A stretch of DNA of 64,000 nucleotides from UBA6059 sp965227155 (GTDB taxonomy: Bacteria; Bacteroidota; Bacteroidia; Cytophagales; Cyclobacteriaceae): the NCBI GenBank assembly GCA_965227155.1, contig OZ245731.1, positions 2,480,001 through 2,544,000 of the forward strand, read 5' to 3'. Position numbers and translations under genes: made by a program. The notes below the pieces were generated by a model. The model had not been told where the DNA came from. It worked only from the letters and a program-made list of their open reading frames with translations, and did not search any database. Position 1 is the first letter of the stretch, and each line of letters opens with the position of its first letter. Of this stretch, positions 8,439 to 19,600 are shown in pieces.

Positions 8439-9581
8439 ATGATTTTTCAAAAATTCCCTCTTTGGGGTAGGTTGCTCCTTTCACTTTTGGTCCCCATAGT
8501 TTTTATCAGTTGTAGCGAGGAAGACCCAGAGCCGGAAGTTCCTCAAGTCACATTATCAACATATACCATTTCTCAACTGGAAAAGGTCAATAAGATGGCC
8601 ATAGCCACAACCTCACTTTGGCCGGAATACGACTATCTGAGCACCGTACCGATTTATTACCTTCTCGAAGACAATGGCAATACACACGGATATATTTTTA
8701 ATCCACCTAACCCTATGCCCCCCGGTTCCATAAGTTTAAATGCCTTTGCCGGTCAGACTTTGGAAATAGTGCGGAATGATAGCATGCTTACAGGTGCACT
8801 AGCGGCACTGGGGGAATTTGGACGTTTTGATTTTTCTTACACCCACGAAGGGGTAGAGTATTTTATACTCTTCAATCGGACACGCGATGATTATTTTTAC
8901 GATATCTACAAAAATCAGGATGACAACTGGGGGCTACTCGTATTGGCGCATGAAGTGTTTCACAAGTATCAACATGATCACTGGACACCCAATGGGCAAT
9001 GGATTCAGGATATCGAGAATTATCCATTCGATAATGAATTATTGGCCTGGCATCTGTATTTCTATGACTTGATGGCCGATGCGCATCATGTAGAATCAGA
9101 AGCTGAAGCCAATGACTACCTAAGAAACTATGTGGCGGTCATGACGCATATGCAAGCCTTGGATTTTTCAGATGATGAACTGATAAGACGTATGGGGACC
9201 TATCAGGAATTGAATGAAGGTTCAGCCCGGTATGTAGAAACTTTTGCCGCGGAACAGGCATTTTTCCCTTCCATTCATGAAGATCCTTCCCATGGTTGGA
9301 AAGGTTTTTTGGAGGCCGCTACCACTGAAATTGAAGTGAGAATAGCCGTGGCATTCCGACTGTGGTACCACTCTGGCGCAGGCGCCATTCATTTGCTCAG
9401 TTTGGTCAATGCTCCAATTTATACAGCCTTTCCCCAATTCATCACTCCTTTTGAAGTGGCAAAAAATGAAGTTCAACTTTCAGATGAAGCGGTTATTGAA
9501 ATCATTGACGAAATAAAAACCTTGCCCGCCTGGAGTGACTATGAGCAGCAAGCAGCTGCTTACATGCAACTATTTAATTAG
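8439..9581 (+). CDS. Lipoprotein zinc metallopeptidase, gluzincin-like
   Basis: With the start at 8439 this 380-residue protein has a lipoprotein signal ending FISC, followed by an acidic/proline linker (SEEDPEPEVP) typical of surface lipoproteins in this phylum. HEVFH at residues 171-175 is an HExxH zinc site, and NEGSARYVE about 80 residues later supplies the kind of glutamate that serves as third ligand in gluzincins. It therefore looks like an active secreted peptidase, but I do not recognise a characterised subfamily. An upstream in-frame ATG at 8406 is less likely because it would add a polar tail before the signal. Its last 4 bases overlap the end of the convergent ATL gene. Confidence 0.75.
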   Translation: MIFQKFPLWGRLLLSLLVPIVFISCSEEDPEPEVPQVTLSTYTISQLEKVNKMAIATTSLWPEYDYLSTVPIYYLLEDNGNTHGYIFNPPNPMPPGSISLNAFAGQTLEIVRNDSMLTGALAALGEFGRFDFSYTHEGVEYFILFNRTRDDYFYDIYKNQDDNWGLLVLAHEVFHKYQHDHWTPNGQWIQDIENYPFDNELLAWHLYFYDLMADAHHVESEAEANDYLRNYVAVMTHMQALDFSDDELIRRMGTYQELNEGSARYVETFAAEQAFFPSIHEDPSHGWKGFLEAATTEIEVRIAVAFRLWYHSGAGAIHLLSLVNAPIYTAFPQFITPFEVAKNEVQLSDEAVIEIIDEIKTLPAWSDYEQQAAAYMQLFN

Positions 9582-9919
9582 TCTAACCTATTTAACTCCT
9601 CAGAAGGGTCCCAGAATACAGCGCTAAAATTTTCCACCTGATCATTAATTACCTTAGTGCCTTCTGCTTCTAGCAAATCCTGCATACGGGTAGGAGTTTG
9701 AAAATGATGCTTACCGGTAAGCAATCCATTGCGGTTTACTACTCGGTGGGCAGGCACATCAGGGTAATCATGGGCCCGGTTCATGGCCCAGCCTACCATG
9801 CGGGCACTGCCTTTTGAGCCCAGATAATTGGCAATAGCTCCATAGCTGGTGACCCGTCCGGCAGGGATTAACCTCACCACATCATAAACATCCTGGAAAA
9901 AGGAGGAGTTGTCTTTCAA
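9578..9919 (-). CDS. Alkyltransferase-like protein (MGMT fold without catalytic cysteine)
   Basis: This 113-residue protein matches the DNA-binding domain of O6-alkylguanine-DNA alkyltransferases: IPAGRVTSYGAIA, the recognition helix with Arg40 (SARMVGWAM), and then PAHRVV at 56-61. In true MGMT this last motif is PCHRV, so the alkyl-accepting cysteine is Ala57 here. That replacement defines the alkyltransferase-like (ATL) proteins, which bind alkylated guanine, flip it, and hand the lesion to nucleotide excision repair. The C-terminal 30 residues extend past the core. It overlaps the metallopeptidase gene tail-to-tail by 4 bases. Confidence 0.9.
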   Translation of the reverse strand: MKDNSSFFQDVYDVVRLIPAGRVTSYGAIANYLGSKGSARMVGWAMNRAHDYPDVPAHRVVNRNGLLTGKHHFQTPTRMQDLLEAEGTKVINDQVENFSAVFWDPSEELNRLD

Positions 9920-9957
9920 GGTAATTAACTTAGAATTTTAAGCTTAGTGAAACTGAT

Positions 9958-10644
9958 ATGTCAAAAATAGCAATAATCACCGGTGCAACCGGAAACCTGG
10001 GTAAAGCGGTAACTAAAAAAATGGTCAGCGATGGCTACACAGTAATTGGTACTACCGAGCCAGGTAAAAATGAACCAGAACAAGAGCATGTTCACTACGA
10101 AGCGGTGGACCTAATGGATGAGGCTGCTGCGGATGAATTCATAAAAAAAGTGCATAAAGAACATGGGGGCATTGATGCTTTGGTTTGCCTGGTAGGGGGT
10201 TTTGGTATGGCGTCATTACCCGACACCAAACATGCCGATCTTGAAAAAATGATCAGGTTAAATTTTTATACGGCCTTTAATACTTTGCAACCTGCACTCA
10301 ATGTAATGAAAGACCAAAAAAATCTGGCTAAAATCATTCTGGTAGGTGCCAAGCCCGTATTTGAAGTGCAGGCCTTCAAAGCCTTGTTTCCTTATGCCCT
10401 GTCCAAATCAATGGTCATCAATATGGCAGCTGTGATCAATGCGGATTGGCAAAAGCACAATGCTACTGCTACGGTGGTGGTGCCAAGCATAATCGATACA
10501 CCTCCTAACAGAGAAGGTATGCCGGATGCCAATTTTGATGACTGGGTAACCCCCGAAAGCATAGCAGAGAAAATTGTCTTTGTCTGTAGTGATGCAGGCC
10601 GAGACCTGAGGGAAACTGTTCTCAAAGTTTATGGTAACTCCTAA
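9958..10644 (+). CDS. Short-chain dehydrogenase/reductase (SDR)
   Basis: This 228-residue Rossmann enzyme has the classical SDR marks: TGATGNLG at residues 8-15 for NAD(P) binding, a NAG-equivalent region reading CLVGGFG, and the catalytic YxxxK as YALSK at about 142-146. The substrate is unknown. It is followed after 9 bases by the ankyrin-repeat gene, so the two may be cotranscribed. It lies divergent from the ATL gene. Confidence 0.88.
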   Translation: MSKIAIITGATGNLGKAVTKKMVSDGYTVIGTTEPGKNEPEQEHVHYEAVDLMDEAAADEFIKKVHKEHGGIDALVCLVGGFGMASLPDTKHADLEKMIRLNFYTAFNTLQPALNVMKDQKNLAKIILVGAKPVFEVQAFKALFPYALSKSMVINMAAVINADWQKHNATATVVVPSIIDTPPNREGMPDANFDDWVTPESIAEKIVFVCSDAGRDLRETVLKVYGNS

Positions 10645-10653
10645 GTAGTTTTT

Positions 10654-10989
10654 GTGGCTGCCGGTGACTGGAAGGATATGATCTATGCCATAGAACGGGG
10701 CGATTTGGCGGGAGTAAGGTATCATATTGAGGAGGGCGTAGACCCAAACTTCCAGCATGCTGAATATTTTGGAACAGCATTGATCACCAGTATTGAGCAG
10801 AATCAACTGGCTATTGCGGAGTACTTATTGACTATTGGAGCAGACCCAAACCTGGCTGCTACTTTTTCTTCTGACACACCCATGAAAGTAGCGAGACGAC
10901 TTAAAAATAAAGCTGCTGTGGAATTGGTGAAAGCATATGGGGCTAAGGAGGGCTGGGTCGAGCGGTTTAAGTTGCATCTTTGGCTATAA
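10654..10989 (+). CDS. Small ankyrin-repeat protein
   Basis: This 111-residue protein has about two to three ankyrin repeats: MIYAIERGDLAGVRYHIEEGVDPN, cited in part, then TALITSIEQNQLAIAEYLLTIGADPN, cited in part, and a third partial unit (TPMKVARRLKN). No signal peptide or membrane helix is seen, so it is probably cytoplasmic and acts by protein binding. The frame opens with GTG at 10654. An ATG at 10678 is an alternative start that would remove eight residues. The 9-base gap to the SDR suggests an operon. The partner is unknown. Confidence 0.75.
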   Translation: MAAGDWKDMIYAIERGDLAGVRYHIEEGVDPNFQHAEYFGTALITSIEQNQLAIAEYLLTIGADPNLAATFSSDTPMKVARRLKNKAAVELVKAYGAKEGWVERFKLHLWL

Positions 10990-11189
10990 GTACATCATGC
11001 ACTACCAATTATAAGTAAATGCATAGATAAACCCCCGATTGACAGCAGGGATAACTATAATACCTGTGGCTGCATTTCAATTCCTCATGATTATTAATAC
11101 AGTGGGTAATTGGCAAACCAGCTCTCTACCTTAAAATACGATGAGTGGGATTTAAAATGTAGAATCTACAGTGCAGATTATTGAAACTG

Positions 11190-11366
11190 CTATTTTTTCC
11201 TTCTCTTCTTTGGCACTAGGAGTGTGTAATAAAGAATAAAGCACATACCAAAAGCCAGTATTGGATATTGCCAGTTGGGTTCACCAGCCTCATAGGTTTT
11301 GATAAATTGGACCGTGGCTAATGCCACTCCAATAATGCCAATGGTAATACCCAGTGCCTTTTTCAT
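11190..11366 (-). CDS. Small two-helix membrane protein
   Basis: This 58-residue protein starts with MKKALGITIGIIGVALATVQ and contains two hydrophobic stretches (about 4-20 and 32-48), ending in a basic tail PKKRRKK. It is predicted to be a small inner-membrane hairpin with both ends in the cytoplasm. Its ATG overlaps the stop of the upstream gene in an ATGA (11363-11366), which implies translational coupling. I do not recognise the family. An upstream in-frame start at 11402 would lie inside the preceding gene and is less likely. Confidence 0.6.
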   Translation of the reverse strand: MKKALGITIGIIGVALATVQFIKTYEAGEPNWQYPILAFGMCFILYYTLLVPKKRRKK

Positions 11367-11659
11367 TGCTGGTCGATAATTGTGATGGCGATACGCTCCC
11401 ATTCTTGATCAATTGTGCTATCAAGCGGTCTTGTTTCTCCAGCTTTCCGGTACCAATAGTCGGCATTCCAAAGATCACCTTCCTCCCAATGCAGCAGTCC
11501 GTGGATCCAGGCAGCATTTTGCGTTTGCATATCCTGCACAATATTGTGCGCTCTATCCCATTCTCCCTGCCCTATAAGCACTAATGCTTCTATTTCTTTA
11601 TTGAATTTTTTACCAGCTCCGTTGGTTTGCAGCTGACTTAGTATTTCCTCTTTTGACAT
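11363..11659 (-). CDS. Small hypothetical protein, TPR-like helices
   Basis: This 98-residue acidic protein looks helical: EALVLIGQGEWDRAHNIVQ is followed by HGLLHWEEGDLWNADYWYRKAG, cited in part, which resembles two TPR-like helix pairs. No signal or membrane segment is seen. It overlaps the small membrane protein gene by 4 bases. The upstream neighbour on the same strand is the N-carbamoylputrescine amidase gene, 54 bases away, so it could be a distal gene of the aguA-aguB transcript. Function unknown. Confidence 0.65.
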   Translation of the reverse strand: MSKEEILSQLQTNGAGKKFNKEIEALVLIGQGEWDRAHNIVQDMQTQNAAWIHGLLHWEEGDLWNADYWYRKAGETRPLDSTIDQEWERIAITIIDQQ

Positions 11660-11713
11660 GCTGCAAAGTTTGCAAAATCCTGTAAAGCACCAAAAAAAGG
11701 CCCTGGAGCCCCA

Positions 11714-12598
11714 TCAATCCCTATACCTTCTGACCATATCTTCGTAGGCATCAATTCGGCGATCTCTAAAAAATGGCCAAATACGCCGCACATCCTCGGT
11801 TCGCTTTTTATCGACTTCCACCAGCAGGTTTTCGGCTTGTTCGCTGCCCGCTTGCGCGAGGATCTCACCTTGCGGCCCGGCAACAAAGCTTTGCCCCCAA
11901 AAGGTAATACCGTTAGTCACACCACTCCAATCAGGTTCATAACCATTTCTATTGACAGAAATAACTGGTAAGCCATTCGCTACAGCATGACCTCTTTGTG
12001 AGATCACCCAGGCATCACGCTGGCGGCTCTTTTCCTCCTCCGGGTCGGTACTCTCCCAACCAATAGCCGTAGGGTAGATGAGCATCTCTGCACCGGCCAG
12101 GGCCATCAGCCTGGCCGCTTCCGGGTACCATTGATCCCAGCAGACCAATACACCAAGCTTTCCTACAGAGGTTTGGATGGGCTCAAAGCCAAGATCGCCC
12201 GGAGTGAAGTAAAACTTTTCATAGTAGGCAGGATCATCTGGGATGTGCATCTTGCGGTAGCGCCCTGCTTCAGTGCCATCTTTTTCAAAAACTACAGCCG
12301 TATTATGGTAAATACCTGGAGCCCTTTTTTCGAATAGTGAGGTCACCAGCACTATATTGTTAGCTTTGGCTGCTTCAGCAAATTGCAGGTAGGAGGGACC
12401 GGGGATTGGCTCTGCCAGGTCAAACATATGAGTGTCCTCCACCTGACAAAAATAAATGCCACAGTGGAGCTCCTGTAGCACAACCAATTCAGCGCCTTTT
12501 CGGGCACATTCAGCTATTCCCGCAATAGACCGATCAATGTTGGTCTGCTTATCATTTTCACAGCTATGTTGTACTATTCCTATTTTCAATTTGTTCAT
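11714..12598 (-). CDS. aguB: N-carbamoylputrescine amidase
   Basis: This 294-residue nitrilase-superfamily enzyme has the Glu-Lys-Cys triad at Glu43 (LQELHCGIYF), Lys116 (RKMHIPDD) and Cys153 (VCWDQWYPEAARL). The WDQWYPE and GWESTDPEE blocks are typical of AguB, which hydrolyses N-carbamoylputrescine to putrescine, CO2 and ammonia. Its ATG overlaps the stop of aguA by 4 bases, giving translational coupling of consecutive steps. Length is normal. Context makes the specific assignment much stronger than sequence alone. Confidence 0.93.
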   Translation of the reverse strand: MNKLKIGIVQHSCENDKQTNIDRSIAGIAECARKGAELVVLQELHCGIYFCQVEDTHMFDLAEPIPGPSYLQFAEAAKANNIVLVTSLFEKRAPGIYHNTAVVFEKDGTEAGRYRKMHIPDDPAYYEKFYFTPGDLGFEPIQTSVGKLGVLVCWDQWYPEAARLMALAGAEMLIYPTAIGWESTDPEEEKSRQRDAWVISQRGHAVANGLPVISVNRNGYEPDWSGVTNGITFWGQSFVAGPQGEILAQAGSEQAENLLVEVDKKRTEDVRRIWPFFRDRRIDAYEDMVRRYRD

Positions 12599-13611
12599 AG
12601 ACTCAATTTTACCGATTCAGGAAATTGCATGGTGATACAGTGCAAGCTGCCATGCTGCTCAATTAAAGGAAGGCAATTAATGCCAATTACTTCTCTTTCA
12701 GGGAAAATTCCTCGTAATATTTCAAGCGCAATTTTATCCTTTGCCTGCTGATACGTAGGCACCAAAACAGCCCCATTCAATATTAAAAAATTCGCATAGG
12801 TTGCTGGTAGTCTGTTACCTTCCTGATCGTAACAAGCATCAGGCAAAGGAAGTGCCACCAGCTTGTAAGGATTTCCATCTTTTTGTACAAAAGTTTGAAG
12901 CTGGCTTTCCATAAACTGTAAAGCTTCGAAATGCTCATCCTTGTCATCGTCGCATTGTACATAGCAAATAGTATCCAGGTTGCAGAACCTTGCCAGCGTA
13001 TCAATGTGGGAATCAGTATCATCTCCTGCGAGGTAGCCATGATCGAGCCATAGCATCCGCTCAATGCCCAAAACAGCCTGTAGCTGCTCTTCCATGTCTT
13101 TTTTAGAAAGATGCGGATTGCGATTGGGTGATAATAAGCATTCGCTGGTAGTCAATACCGTTCCCTGTCCGTCGCTTTCAATAGCACCACCTTCCAGTGC
13201 CAACCCGACTATTTCATGTTGAGCATTGCCATAGATACCACCCTGATACAGACGTTGTGTTATCAGGTTGTCCTTATCTGCAGGAAACTTTAATCCCCAC
13301 CCATTGAAAAAGAAATCAAGCAATACTGAGTCCTGATCCCTCACCACAGTGATAGCACTATGATCCCTAGCCCACGTATCGTTTGAAGGAGCATGGGTGA
13401 AGAAAATATTCTGGTGGCTATCGAAATAGGCTTTGGTGGTTGTAATGTCATCACAGATCACTAAGGCGTTTTGAAATTGGGCCACTGCCTTGATGATTTC
13501 CACAAAACAGGGCACCACCTCATCAAAGCTCTCTGCCCAATCACTGTTTTTATGCGGAAAAGTAAACTGAATGAAAGCCTGTGGCTCCCATTCAGCGGGA
13601 AGTCTGGTCAT
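12595..13611 (-). CDS. aguA: Agmatine deiminase
   Basis: This 338-residue protein is of the peptidyl-arginine-deiminase-like family (pentein fold). Motifs include NDTWARDHSAI at about 80-90, GGAIESDG at about 137, HGYLAGDDTDSHID at about 187-200 and the nucleophile Cys325 in GSLHC. The enzyme converts agmatine to N-carbamoylputrescine, the substrate of AguB encoded immediately downstream with a 4-base overlap. Together they form putrescine from agmatine. No arginine decarboxylase is seen in the window. Length is a little short of plant and Pseudomonas homologues (about 360-380), but all motifs are present. Confidence 0.93.
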   Translation of the reverse strand: MTRLPAEWEPQAFIQFTFPHKNSDWAESFDEVVPCFVEIIKAVAQFQNALVICDDITTTKAYFDSHQNIFFTHAPSNDTWARDHSAITVVRDQDSVLLDFFFNGWGLKFPADKDNLITQRLYQGGIYGNAQHEIVGLALEGGAIESDGQGTVLTTSECLLSPNRNPHLSKKDMEEQLQAVLGIERMLWLDHGYLAGDDTDSHIDTLARFCNLDTICYVQCDDDKDEHFEALQFMESQLQTFVQKDGNPYKLVALPLPDACYDQEGNRLPATYANFLILNGAVLVPTYQQAKDKIALEILRGIFPEREVIGINCLPLIEQHGSLHCITMQFPESVKLSL

Positions 13612-13627
13612 CTTATAAAGTTTGTTG

Positions 13628-13635
13628 CAAAACTA
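13628..13635 (-). promoter_or_regulatory. Putative -7 box for the aguA-aguB operon
   Basis: The reverse strand reads TAGTTTTG, an exact TAnnTTTG match, in the 25-base gap between the adhesin stop (13637) and the aguA ATG (13611). A matching -33 TTTG would have to lie inside the adhesin 3' end and is not evident, so the call is tentative. Confidence 0.35.
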
Positions 13636-13636
13636 A

Positions 13637-16600
13637 TCAGCGCAGCAACAATACCTTGCCTTTTGCACTTCGTGTTTTTCCTGCACGCGAAGTGTAGACG
13701 ATCTCATAATAATATGGTGCCTGGGGTGCTCTTTTGCCATTGAAAGTGCCGTCCCAGAATTCCTCTCTGTTTTCACCGATAAATACAATCTGGCCATTTC
13801 GATCCATGATCCTGGTTTCAATATCAATGATATTATCAAAAACAGGACGGAAGAAGTCATTCAGACCGTCATTGTTTGGTGAGAAGCCGGTTGGAATTGT
13901 AAAGACATAGCCTTGCTCGATATTCAGCGTGTCGCGCTTGGTCGACGTACATTGTACCTCATTTTCTACAGTAAGCTCTACAATGTATTCACCTACCGCC
14001 TCATAGATAACAGATGGATTTTGATTGGCATCAGCCCGCTCGTCTCCAAAATCCCAGAACCAACGCACAATGCCCGGCCCGATAGATTGGTCTTCAAAAT
14101 CTATGGTATAGTCAATAGCCAACTCCTGGAAATCATAGTTGAAGTCTGCTTCCAGTTCATATTGGTTATTGATTTCAATCAAGGTATCCGATACGCATCC
14201 ACGATCATCCTGAATTTCCAGTAAGTACTCACCTTTGCCCAGGCCGAAGAAATCATTCCTATTAGAAAAGGCACTGGAATCAAATGTAAATAGATATGGT
14301 CCTGTTCCACCACGACCCTGTACAGAAAAAGCACCGTTTTCCGTACTTGGGCATAAGTTGTCTTTGAAAGAAAGCACATTAAACTCAAGAGGCTCTGGTG
14401 CAGTAATGGTGATTGTATCGGATGTCACCTCACATAAGCTGCTATCCACCACGGTCAATACATAATCTGCCGGAGGCAAGCTGTCTATCGACAGGTCATT
14501 GGACACAGGGTCGCCATTTCGTTGCCATAGGAAAGAATATGGTGGTCTGCCACCAGTAACAGAAGCACTGATAAAGGCATCAAAATTTGTGGGGCAGGTG
14601 TTGTGCTCAAAATCATAATCAATCAGAATCGGAAGTGGCTCTCTTACTTCAAACCTCCTGATGATATCGCAGCCTTCTTCATCGGTAATGACACATCGGT
14701 AAATGCCAATATCCAAATTGGTGAGCCTTCCGGTGGTATCAGGAAGTATCTGGCCACTTTTTGACCACTCGTAGGTGTAATTACCATAGCCACCTCTCGC
14801 TTGTACTGCAATGCTACCATCCAGGCTTCCAAAGCAGGATAGATCCTCCACTACTTCATTGGTAGTAAGAGGGAATGGGTTGATGAGGTTAAAGGTCCTT
14901 GTTTTTGAACAACCATTAGCCTCAATGACCTCCAATACATATTCGCCACCGCTAATGCCCTGAAGATTTCGTGTGTCCTGAGCTATTAGCGTGCTATCCT
15001 GGTACCAATTAAAGATGTAGGTGGAAGTGCCGCCTTCTTCAATAATCTCAGGGAATATACCGCCATCAGACCCATTGTGACAGGTCACGCGATCAATCTC
15101 CGCTTCAATGCTAAATGACAATTCCGGTTCTGTAAGTTCGATATCATTGACTTCTATGATACAGCCATTACTATCTTCTATTCTCACCGCATAGGTGCCT
15201 GCAATCAAATTCTCTATGTTTTGCTCCAGACTGATTAGGGTAGTGTCTCTTCTCCATTCAAATTTGTAAGGTGGTGTGCCTTCGCTTACGGCAAGATCGA
15301 TAACGCCGGTATTATTACCCTGGCAGGCCACATTGGTTACAGTAGGAATAGCGACCATTCTGATAGGATCCTGAATGAAGATTGTAGTATCTGCCCTACA
15401 ACCTACAGAGTCGAAAAGGCTGATCCTGTATTCTCCTGCTGAGGCGTTGGTGAGTCGGAATCCGGTATTATTAAGTGCCCCGCGGCTTGCTTCCCTCCAT
15501 TCTGCTCTAAAACTACCCCAGCCACCACTAGGGTCCAGCTGGATTATAGCATCAGAAGCGCCGTTGCAGATCAATGGATTTACACTTGCATTGAAAGAAA
15601 TCGGATCAGGATTTGTCAGGGTAATCTCGGCGAATTTTTTACAACCCAACTCATCGGTCACTTCCAGCCTGTAGTCTCCCGGGCCAAGTTGTTCCACAGT
15701 GGTTTCCGTAGAAAATGGCGCATCATCGTCATCTTTATACCATTCCACTTCGAAATTATCGTCGGGGTGACCGGCCTCCGGTAAAATTACAGCTGACAAT
15801 ATGCCATTGCTTGCATCGTGGCAGACAATGGGTTGCGGTCTTGCAATACCACCGTTGAAAGTGGTTGTCAACTCATTGATGGTATAAGTAGCTGAAAATG
15901 ATGGGCAATCATTCTGGTCATTGATTAAAATCGTGTAATCTCCTGCTTGCAGGCTATCGATAGTCACTTCAGCGGTATCTGCATCTGCTACATTTAATAT
16001 TTCTGTAAAAAACTGACCATTTCTTCTCCAGAGCACATTATAAGGAGGATTTCCGCCTTCAATATTTACAGCAATACTGCCATTGGTTTCACCCTCGCAC
16101 CTAATCTGAGTTACGGTTACATTTTCAGTAGGAACTGAAATATCTGGTAAGTCAATAATTGTAAAACGCTGGTTTGTGGCACAGCCCTCTGCATCGGTCA
16201 CGATTACCTGGTAGGCATCAGGCTCAAGCCCACGGATACTTGTGCCGGTAGAGTCGACCAGCAAGACATCATTCTGATACCATTCAATGGTAAGTGGCCC
16301 ATTAGGCGATCCGCCAATAGGGTCAATGGTGATACTGCCATCAGATTCGCCTGGACAGGTGATTTGTTCCACGTCTGCATTGAGTTGCAGTCCTTCATAA
16401 GCGACCAGGGTAAATTCTCTCGATACAGCACAGGCACCATCTGTGTTGTCAACTACATCCAGACGATAGGTGCCGGCGGTAAGTCCGTCTATATCGCGTT
16501 GGTCTTTGAAGGCTGTAATTTCCACACCTTCGTAAAACCAGGTATAGTCGAACAATGATGGGTTGAGAGCACCATCAGGCGTAACATTGATTGTAATATC

Positions 16601-19600
16601 GATGGAGCCGCCCTCATCCCCAAGGCAGGTTTCATTGTCTACTACCGCATCGATTACATAAGAAGGGGGTTCCTCTATGATAAAGTCCTGACTCGTGATG
16701 GCTCCTCCAGGGCATTCATTATCATCGTCGATGGTAACTGCGTAGGTGCCGGGTTCCAGGCCAGTTAGGTTTTGGTTTGAAGAGAAGTTTCCAACGCCAT
16801 CTTTTGACCAATCAAAGCTGTATGGTGCAGTGCCTCCGCTTACTTCTATTGTGATGCTACCATCGGCAGCAGTATTAAAGCAGGAAATCTGGGTTACTTC
16901 AAAGTTGGCAATAGTGATGGGCTGATGCTCTACTATCACTTCGTTTTCGGTAATGCTACATCCTGAAAGATCTGTAATTACTGCTTTGTAAGTGCCAGAA
17001 GCCAGGTTACTAATTTCTAAGTTAGTGGCAAGATCGGTATCTACAAAGGGGGCACCATTCAGCGTCCATTCTACAATATAATCATCATCAGTCGGTGCAT
17101 TTCCACCCGAAACCTCCAATCTAATAGAACCATCTGTTGCCCCGTCGCAGGAAAGCTGGCTGGTGATGATATTGTCGATGCTAAGCTCATCATAGTCCTG
17201 AATGGTAAATGTATTTTCAAACACACAATTGTTGCTGGTAGGCGCATTTTCGGTGATTCTTATTAAATATTCCCCTGCAGGACGGTTGGAAAGCGTAGAT
17301 CCTGTGGCACCAGTGAGCTCAGTCAAACTGTTATCATCATTTACCAAAAACCATTGCTTATCAAATTGATTGGAGCTAATTGGATTGCCAACGTTATCTT
17401 CAAAATGCACTGCTATAGAACCGTTAGATTCGCCATTACACCTTACATCGGTAATATTATCAGCGATTATGAATTTCAGATTAGGTTCTTCAATTTCAAA
17501 TGTACGAGTACTATTGCCATCTAAGAGGTCGAATACATCACAAATAGGGTCACCATTGGCATCCAGAGCATCAATGGATAATTCATAGGTGCCAGGCGCA
17601 AGATTCTCCTGATTGGGCTGATCAGGCAGCTGCGTGGTGCCGTTAAAGATCCAGTTGTATCGGAAATTACCGGTCAATCCACCTGTAAGATCCACCTCTA
17701 TTGATCCATCAGCTTCACCTATGCAGCTCACGTCATTGGCATCAATGTTTGCCACAAAATTGTCAATCGGTAATATATTGATTGAAATCTCGGTGCTACA
17801 ACCAATATCATCGGACACAATAGCAGTATATTTTCCGGCAGCCAGATTGTTGATGGTGGTCACATCAAATGCATAGGGATTGGTGTCATTTCGGAACCAG
17901 TCAATGTCATAATCTGTAGCGACACTTCCACCCTGTATATCGATGGATATGGAGCCTTCATTCACACCAGGACAGGTATTTTGCACTACTGTGGGCTCAA
18001 TTTCAATCGGTTCGAAATTAATAACCTGGTATTCTCTCGAAATCACACAATTGGAAGTAATTCCCGGTGAAAAAGAGGGGTGCGTTACATCAAGGCGGTA
18101 CAATCCGGAAGCAAGGCCACTGATATCCTGACCATTTGGTTCTACAACGACATTATCCGCAAGTCTTGTCCAGGTATAGGTGAAATTGTTAGCATCAAAT
18201 CCTGCAGGCACATCTGATATGGTAATATCAATGATGCCATCACTCACCTGGTCACAGGTCACATCGGTAATGTCCGCATTAATGGTGATAGTAGGAGGTT
18301 CATTGATAGTGTAAGTTGTATTGAGGGCTACACAGCCGTTTTCGTCTGTAACTGTGATCTCATAATCGCCTGCCTCCAGTCCAGAGATGTCGGGTACATT
18401 GGCAAAGATATTATCTTCATAGATCCACTGGTATGAGAGGGTTCCGGTACCTCCCGTAATTTCCAAATCTATAGCACCATCCGTTTCTCCATGACAGGTA
18501 ATCTGGTTTACGTTATCGATGATATTAAAAGCTGGAATACTGTTGATTACATACTGCGCACTTACGGTACAGCCATTGTCGTCAGTTACAAATACTTCAT
18601 AGGTTCCTGCATTTCTATTTTCTAAGAGATTTGAGGTTTCGCCGGCTAATGGAGTGCCATTTCTTTCCCAGGCAAATTCGTAGAGTCCGTCACCACTTAA
18701 ATCTCCTCCCACCGGGCCTACTTCAATGGAAGCCGTACTTGTGCCCGGGCATTCCAGCTGTGTGATGGTAGGGTTGATTTGGATCTCTGAAAATTCAATC
18801 ACGTTATACGTTTCTTCTATGCTACAACCCGTTGCGTCGGTAGCTACAAGTCGATACATGCCAGCCGATAAACCGGAAACGGTAGTAACATTGTTGGCAA
18901 AGTTTACCCCATCAGAAAGTCTGGTCCAGGTAAATGTGTTTCCTGGAATTGGTGTACCCCCTCTGCGCAAAATAACTTCGATTTCACCATCGCTATCACC
19001 ATTACAGGTCACATTGGTAATGGTTTCTACCAATTCCAGCTCCTGTGGTTGTGTGATAGTATAAGTTTGGGTGTAGGCCTGACATGTATTGGCATCATTA
19101 GCTGTGAGTTCGTAAGTTCCCGGCTCCAGATTATCAATAGTGCTTTGATTGGAAAACAAGTTGCCATCCTTAAGCCATGTGTAGTTGATGGTGCCGGTAC
19201 CACCGGTAATGCCTACAGCAATTTCGCCATCCTCAGCACCAAAGCAACTCACATCGCTTTCCGATTCGCTTACAGAAAATGCCGGGATGCTGTTAATCAC
19301 AAAGCTTTCATTAACACCACAGCCATTGTCGTCAGTTACCGTTACAGCATAGGTGCCGGGTGTGAGGTTGGTTAGATTCGGTGTGTTGCCGCCAAAAGCC
19401 ACCGTGTTGCGTGTCCAGGCATAGTCATAATTGCCATCACCTGATAAATCACCGCCAACCGGTGCCAGATTGATGAAGCCGGTTGCGTCACCAGGGCAGG
19501 TTATTTGACCAATCGTTTCATTTACCGTGATTGGCGAAAACTCTACCACTGTATAGGTTTCTGATTTTGGACAACCATTATTGTCAATGATATCGATGCG

